DNA of 64,000 nucleotides from assembly GCF_025947185.1 (NCBI RefSeq), contig NZ_CP110001.1, positions 434,001 through 498,000 of the forward strand, given 5' to 3'. Shown here piece after piece: positions 60,103 to 64,000 of the stretch; position 1 is the first letter of the stretch; every line of letters starts with the position of its first letter. The notes below the pieces were generated by a model that saw only the letters and a list, made by a program, of their open reading frames with translations, was not told where the DNA came from and did no database searches. A program made the translations under genes and the position numbers. The DNA comes from Flavobacterium sp. N2038. GTDB taxonomy: Bacteria; Bacteroidota; Bacteroidia; Flavobacteriales; Flavobacteriaceae.

Positions 60103-61143
60103 ATGCAAAAAATAAAAACAGCACTATTATCATACGGAATGTCGGGAAAAGTTTTTCACGCTCCGTTTTTAGATATTCATCCGGGTTTTGAATTATTAGG
60201 ATCCTGGGAAAGAAGCAAAAAACTCATTCAACAAGATTATCCAGAAGTAAAAAGCTATCATTCCATCGATGATTTATTAGCAGATGATGTTCATTTGGTT
60301 ATCGTAAACACCCCCGTAGGAACACATTATGAATATGCAAAAAAAGTACTTCTGGCCGGGAAACATGCCGTTGTAGAAAAAGCATTTACAACAACCGTGG
60401 CCGAAGCAGAAGAATTAGCCCAAATTGCAAAAGAGAAAGGACTAAAACTAGCTGTTTTTCACAACAGAAGATGGGACAGCGACTTTAAAACAGTTCAAAA
60501 AATTATTAATGACGGTGTTCTGGACGAATTAGTCGAAGCCGAATTTCACTTTGATCGTTACAATCCTTTATTAAGTCCAAAAGCACATAAGGAAACTGCC
60601 AATGATGGCGCGGGAATCCTGAAAGATTTAGGTCCGCATTTAATAGATCAGGCCGTTTGTTTGTTTGGCTCTCCAAAATCAGTTTTTGCTGATATCAGAA
60701 TCACACGAGAAAATTCTTTGGTTGATGACTGGATCGATTTATTATTGATTTATGAAGTTTTCAGAGTAAGATTGAAAGCCGGTTTTTTTGTGAGAGAAGC
60801 CAATCCTGCTTATACCATTCATGGTAAAAAAGGTTCTTTCTTAAAACCTCGCGGCGATGTTCAGGAAGATAATTTAAAAATTGGAGAAAAACCTAATTTA
60901 GAATCCTGGGGAACAGAGTCTGAAGATTTACAGGGTCTTCTGCATACCGAAATTGACGGAAAGCCTGTTCGCGAAAAGATTCCCACACTACAAGGAAATT
61001 ATTTTTCGTTTTTTGATGGTGTTTACAATTCCATTACCAACAATATTACAGAACCGGTTACCGCACAAGACGGTGTTAAAGTAATGCAGATTATTGAAGC
61101 TGCAATTGCAAGTAATACTGAACGAAAAGTTATTAATTTATAA
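60103..61143 (+). CDS. Gfo/Idh/MocA family oxidoreductase
   Basis: 346 residues from the ATG at 60103; a GTG at 60079 lies in the preceding inverted repeat. An N-terminal Rossmann domain (KTALLSYGMSGKVFHAPFL) is followed by EKAFTTTVAEAEEL (EKA in place of the usual EKP). DGAGILKDLGPHLIDQAVCLFG holds the family's catalytic D-x-x-x-H. The YdgJ/YhhX-like branch acts on sugars or inositols. Substrate unknown. Confidence 0.92.
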   Translation: MQKIKTALLSYGMSGKVFHAPFLDIHPGFELLGSWERSKKLIQQDYPEVKSYHSIDDLLADDVHLVIVNTPVGTHYEYAKKVLLAGKHAVVEKAFTTTVAEAEELAQIAKEKGLKLAVFHNRRWDSDFKTVQKIINDGVLDELVEAEFHFDRYNPLLSPKAHKETANDGAGILKDLGPHLIDQAVCLFGSPKSVFADIRITRENSLVDDWIDLLLIYEVFRVRLKAGFFVREANPAYTIHGKKGSFLKPRGDVQEDNLKIGEKPNLESWGTESEDLQGLLHTEIDGKPVREKIPTLQGNYFSFFDGVYNSITNNITEPVTAQDGVKVMQIIEAAIASNTERKVINL

Positions 61144-61506
61144 TTTCCGTATTAACTACTTCTGAAAAAATATACTTCTCGCTAGCCCTGACAGCAGCGG
61201 TATCCTTTTTATCCGCTTTTTAGCGGATGAAAAGATATAGCGAATGGCAGGAATGTCACGTCTTCTGAAAACGGAATTTTCTGCTCCTAAAAAAATTAGA
61301 TAATAAAACCATTGATAATTGTTTACAAAGGGCTTCGACTCCGCTCAGCCTGACACTCCTATTATTTGTCAGGCTGAGCGAAGTCGAAGCCTTTTCATAA
61401 CAAAATGCCTTAGTACCTCAGCACCTTAGTCCCAAAGCTTCGGGATAGAAGTAAAAAAAAAGCCCCAATCGTAAGATTGAGGCTTTTTGTATAGAGTTGA
61501 AAAAAA
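61144..61506. repeat. Spacer with stacked hairpin repeats
   Basis: It has no gene. It contains a hairpin with atccttttt..gcggatgaaaag (about 61199-61250), a strong inverted repeat ggcttcgactccgctcagcc / ggctgagcgaagtcgaagcc (61331-61391), and a short palindrome tcccaaagcttcggga (61430-61445). These are dispersed intergenic repeats. The terminator of rplY follows. Confidence 0.75.
61453..61489 (-). terminator. Intrinsic terminator of rplY
   Basis: Minus strand: AAGCCTCAATC and GATTGGGGCTT around TTAC, followed by T8. Confidence 0.9.
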
Positions 61507-62118
61507 TTATTTTTTCTTTCCTTTTGCAGGAGCTTTTGCAGCTTTTGCAGCTTCTTGAGCAGCTTTCATAGCAGCACGAGAAATTCTTACCTGAGCAACA
61601 ACTGTGTTGTCTGGGTGCATAATTTTGTATTCTGGAGCACCAACTTTAGTAACGTATAATTTGTTACCCATTTCAAGTGGAGTGATGTCTGCCTCAACAA
61701 AATCAGGAAGATTTTTAGGTAAAGCTTTAACTTTTAATTTACGAGTGTTAAGACGTAAAACACCTCCTGCAAGAACACCTTTAGATGTACCAACGATTTT
61801 CACAGGAACTTCCATAGTGATTTCTTTATCATCAAATAATTGGAAGAAATCAATGTGTAAAATTTTGTCAGATACCGGGTGAACCTGAATATCTTGCAAA
61901 ATTGCATTGAATGATTTTCCTTTTCCAAGCTCAATCACAACTGTGTGTGCATTTGGAGTGTAAACCAAGTTTTTGAACGCTGCAGCGTCTGCTGAGAAGT
62001 GTACTGCCTGATTTCCTCCGTATAACACGCAAGGAACCGCTCCAGCATTACGTAAGGCTTTAGTTGACACTTTGCCCACGCTTTCTCTTTCTGATCCTTT
62101 AATTGTAATCGATTTCAT
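61507..62118 (-). CDS. rplY: 50S ribosomal protein L25 / general stress protein Ctc
   Basis: 203 residues. L25 domain at 1-90 ([25 protein letters not shown]) and the C-terminal TL5/Ctc beta domain at about 95-185. It ends in a basic Ala/Lys tail ([18 protein letters not shown]). It binds 5S rRNA in the ribosome. It lies downstream of prs with a repeat-filled 123-base gap, an arrangement common in Bacteroidota. Confidence 0.96.
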   Translation of the reverse strand: MKSITIKGSERESVGKVSTKALRNAGAVPCVLYGGNQAVHFSADAAAFKNLVYTPNAHTVVIELGKGKSFNAILQDIQVHPVSDKILHIDFFQLFDDKEITMEVPVKIVGTSKGVLAGGVLRLNTRKLKVKALPKNLPDFVEADITPLEMGNKLYVTKVGAPEYKIMHPDNTVVAQVRISRAAMKAAQEAAKAAKAPAKGKKK

Positions 62119-62156
62119 TGTAAAAAAAATATAGTTATTAAATAAATATTCTTGTT

Positions 62157-62239
62157 TGCTTTAAGCTTTAGGCACTAGGCTTTAGGCTTTTTTTGTAATT
62201 GTGAAATAGCTTATAGCTTAAAGCCTAAAGCATATAGCC
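62157..62239. repeat. Inverted repeat, TTTAGGC family, between prs and rplY
   Basis: gctttaagctttaggcac and ctaggctttaggct on one side, and agcttaaagcctaaagcatatagcc on the other, can pair. It has the same style (short duplicated units, then their inverse) as the AGTC and ATATAAG families. Confidence 0.65.
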
Positions 62240-62241
62240 TT

Positions 62242-63183
62242 TTACATTATAAATTTTCCACTAATGGAATTGTTGTGGTGCACCATGTGCATAACTTCGG
62301 CAAAAAGAGGTGCACAACTCACTACTCTAATTTTGTCTGAATGTCTCTTTAACGGAATAGAATCTGTAACGATTAATTCTGTTAATTTTGAGTTTTCAAT
62401 TTTTTCATACGCATTGCCAGATAATATAGCGTGTGTACAAATTGCTCTTACGCTTAGTGCTCCTTTTTCGATCATTAGGTCTGCAGCTTTTGCCAAAGTT
62501 CCTCCTGTATCGATCATGTCGTCTACTAATATTACGTTACGTCCTTTTACTTCACCAATTAGCTCCATAGTGTCGATAACGTTGGCTGCTTTTCTTTGTT
62601 TGTAACAGATTACTACATCTGATTCTAAAAACTTAGAGTAAGCATATGCTCTTTTTGAACCTCCCATATCCGGAGATGCAATAGTCAGATTTTCTAACTT
62701 TAAACTTTCTACATATGGTAAAAAGATTGTAGATGCAAATAAATGATCTACCGGTTTTTCGAAAAACCCCTGGATTTGATCTGCGTGTAAATCCATTGTC
62801 ATTACTCTTGTTGCTCCGGCAGCATCTAATAAATTAGCTACTAATTTTGCTCCAATCGGTACTCTTGGTTTGTCTTTTCTATCTTGTCTTGCCCAACCAA
62901 AATAAGGCATAACAGCTGTAATATGTCTTGCTGATGCACGTTTTGCCGCATCAATCATTAATAACAATTCCATCAAATTATCTGCAGTTGGAAATGTTGA
63001 GCACACGATAAAAACGCGTAATCCTCTTATTGACTCTTCGTATGATGGCTGAAATTCTCCATCGCTATACGTTGACATCGTTACTTTTCCTAACGGAATT
63101 CCGTATTGTTCTGCAATTTTTTCTGCAAGATAAACACTTTGTGAACAAGCAAAAATTTTAGCTTCTGGTTCTAGGTGCGACAT
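62242..63183 (-). CDS. prs: Ribose-phosphate pyrophosphokinase (PRPP synthetase)
   Basis: 313 residues, family-typical. It makes PRPP from ribose-5-phosphate and ATP; purF in this window uses it. Motifs: MPYFGWARQDRKDKPR (ATP loop), the signature TRVMTMDLHADQIQGFFEKPVDHL, and the PRPP loop VILVDDMIDTGGTL. Confidence 0.97.
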   Translation of the reverse strand: MSHLEPEAKIFACSQSVYLAEKIAEQYGIPLGKVTMSTYSDGEFQPSYEESIRGLRVFIVCSTFPTADNLMELLLMIDAAKRASARHITAVMPYFGWARQDRKDKPRVPIGAKLVANLLDAAGATRVMTMDLHADQIQGFFEKPVDHLFASTIFLPYVESLKLENLTIASPDMGGSKRAYAYSKFLESDVVICYKQRKAANVIDTMELIGEVKGRNVILVDDMIDTGGTLAKAADLMIEKGALSVRAICTHAILSGNAYEKIENSKLTELIVTDSIPLKRHSDKIRVVSCAPLFAEVMHMVHHNNSISGKFIM

Positions 63184-63470
63184 TATAATTGTTGTTTTTG
63201 CTCCGTTGCGCTTAGTACAATTTTTCTTTATCCTTCTAGGTAAAGCTAAATGCGTATAAATGCCTCGGATGTAGTTAGTTGTGTGTGCGTCGTTTTAACG
63301 AGGTGCAAATTTATAAAATTTATTGAACACTGAAAGGAAATATTTAAGTATTTTTATTAGAATTTTTAATTTTATTTTTTACATTTGCACCGTGTTAAAG
63401 GAATGACAGTATTTATGACTTCATTCTATTGCGTTAAAATGATCGTTTAGATTGTTTTTTCGTCTGCTAA

Positions 63471-63550
63471 GCCCGGATGGCGGAATTGGTAGACGCGCTG
63501 GTCTCAAACACCTGTGGGAAACCGTGCCGGTTCGACTCCGGCTCCGGGTA
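63471..63550 (+). tRNA. tRNA-Leu (CAA)
   Basis: 80 nt with a long variable arm (TGTGGGAAACCGTG region) as in type II tRNAs. Acceptor GCCCGGA pairs with TCCGGGT, the anticodon loop CTCAAAC gives CAA, and the T-arm CCGGTTCGACTCCGG is complete. The discriminator is A. CCA is not encoded. Confidence 0.93.
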
Positions 63551-63558
63551 CATTAAAA

Positions 63559-63600
63559 GTCTGTAATAGCGTTGTTAGTCAACGTTTTACAGGCTTTTTT
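63559..63600 (+). terminator. Intrinsic terminator of tRNA-Leu
   Basis: gtctgtaa, cgttg and their complements caacg, ttacaggc fold into a stem with a small bulge, followed by T7. Confidence 0.8.
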
Positions 63601-64000
63601 TATTTCATTTGCCCGCTATTTGCCCGACATTTCGAGAAACACTAAAAAAAACATACATTTGTGATGGTTTACGATGCCAATTATAAACCAACGTTTGAAC
63701 AACGCAAAACGGGAGCTTGAACAACTCCCGTTTTTTTATGTGGCAAGGTTTTGAAACGCGAATATTTAGATAAGAAATTTATCAATAGGTTCTAATTTAT
63801 CCAGCTCTTGACCTAAATAATCTTCGTTATCTATCGACTCTCAAAATTCTTTGTTTCATCGCGTGCGCGTAGTGACTTCAATAAAGTCTTCATTTCCTTA
63901 TGGATCCCGAAAACTCTTCAATACTCTTACATACGCGTAATGACTGGGAAAAAACCTTTATCTAATTATAGATTCCGAAACTCTTCCAGACCTTTGTTTT
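63601..64000. other. Region right of tRNA-Leu: likely mobile-element debris
   Basis: No intact gene. It holds a doubled ATTTGCCCG (63608-63630), a hairpin with CGGGAG / CTCCCG and T7 (63706-63737), and a 25-codon frame on the minus strand (63766-63840) that ends in LDKLEPIDKFLI and looks like the end of a broken gene. Two degenerate units, each about 60 bases, of a tandem repeat lie at 63861-63988. The right edge of the window cuts the region. Confidence 0.4.

Noticed and set aside
63661..63720. Short ORF (about 19 codons) starting GTG-ATG right of tRNA-Leu
   Set aside because: It runs straight into a terminator hairpin and has no recognisable homology; probably chance or a scrap.

Overview
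The window is a stretch of a low-GC Bacteroidota chromosome, most likely a Flavobacterium. The evidence is the suf cluster content (SufB/C/D/S/E with DUF59 and DUF2480 partners), family-typical proteins (DUF3078, IPExxxVDY, DUF6249, DUF5689), promoters of the Bacteroidota form TTG-N17-23-TAnnTTTG, and the lack of clear Shine-Dalgarno sequences. Most genes are housekeeping. The accessory material sits in the spacers, in a large sulfatase locus, in a three-gene cassette of unknown function and around two tRNA loci.

Layout. 1-1130: the start of an MBL-fold hydrolase and a membrane-anchored coiled-coil protein. 1498-11819: Fe-S cluster assembly (iscA-like, sufB, a small flavodoxin-fold gene, sufC, sufD, then sufS, a lipoprotein, sufE, a DUF59 protein and DUF2480), interrupted by two small ORFs (four-helix-bundle protein, GxxExxY protein) that sit inside inverted repeats. 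11896-22019: DUF3078 protein, hflX, envelope proteins, a DUF5689 lipoprotein/TonB receptor pair and an MFS transporter. 22258-27400: pth, superoxide dismutase, three tandem small-RNA genes, purF and a PfkB kinase. 27594-36774: a lipoprotein, an alpha/beta hydrolase, an ECF sigma module with matching divergent promoters, rnhA, purN, acpP-fabF-rnc and pyk. 37454-50271: ten co-directional genes (two sulfatases, a HAD lipoprotein, three outer-membrane barrels, DUF1254, DUF2252, DUF4136 and a membrane-bound AraC regulator). 50547-54456: a papain-like peptidase, then a TIGR04255 gene with two unrecognised partners. 54724-57210: an XRE regulator, a TPR-like secreted protein, and a decayed tRNA-Asn array containing a GIY-YIG ORF. 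57297-63183: rseP, an Old Yellow Enzyme homologue, a Gfo/Idh oxidoreductase, rplY and prs. 63471-64000: tRNA-Leu followed by what looks like mobile-element debris.

The most interesting signals are: (1) intergenic hairpin elements in several families, two of which carry one ORF between arms that match at 18 of 19 bases, while related copies are empty. They resemble 23S rRNA intervening sequences but lie between protein genes. (2) Three tandem small RNAs with two compensatory base-pair changes in the terminator stem and, for one copy, a full-consensus promoter. (3) A tRNA-Asn array whose degraded copies have the T-arm replaced by GC-rich palindromes, next to a GIY-YIG ORF whose last codons are tRNA anticodon-arm sequence. 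(4) An ECF sigma gene and its divergent neighbour sharing an identical bipartite promoter. (5) The sulfatase locus, preceded by two near-identical long palindromes exactly 50 bp apart. (6) The TIGR04255 cassette.

All calls were made by reading the sequence; no database search was possible.
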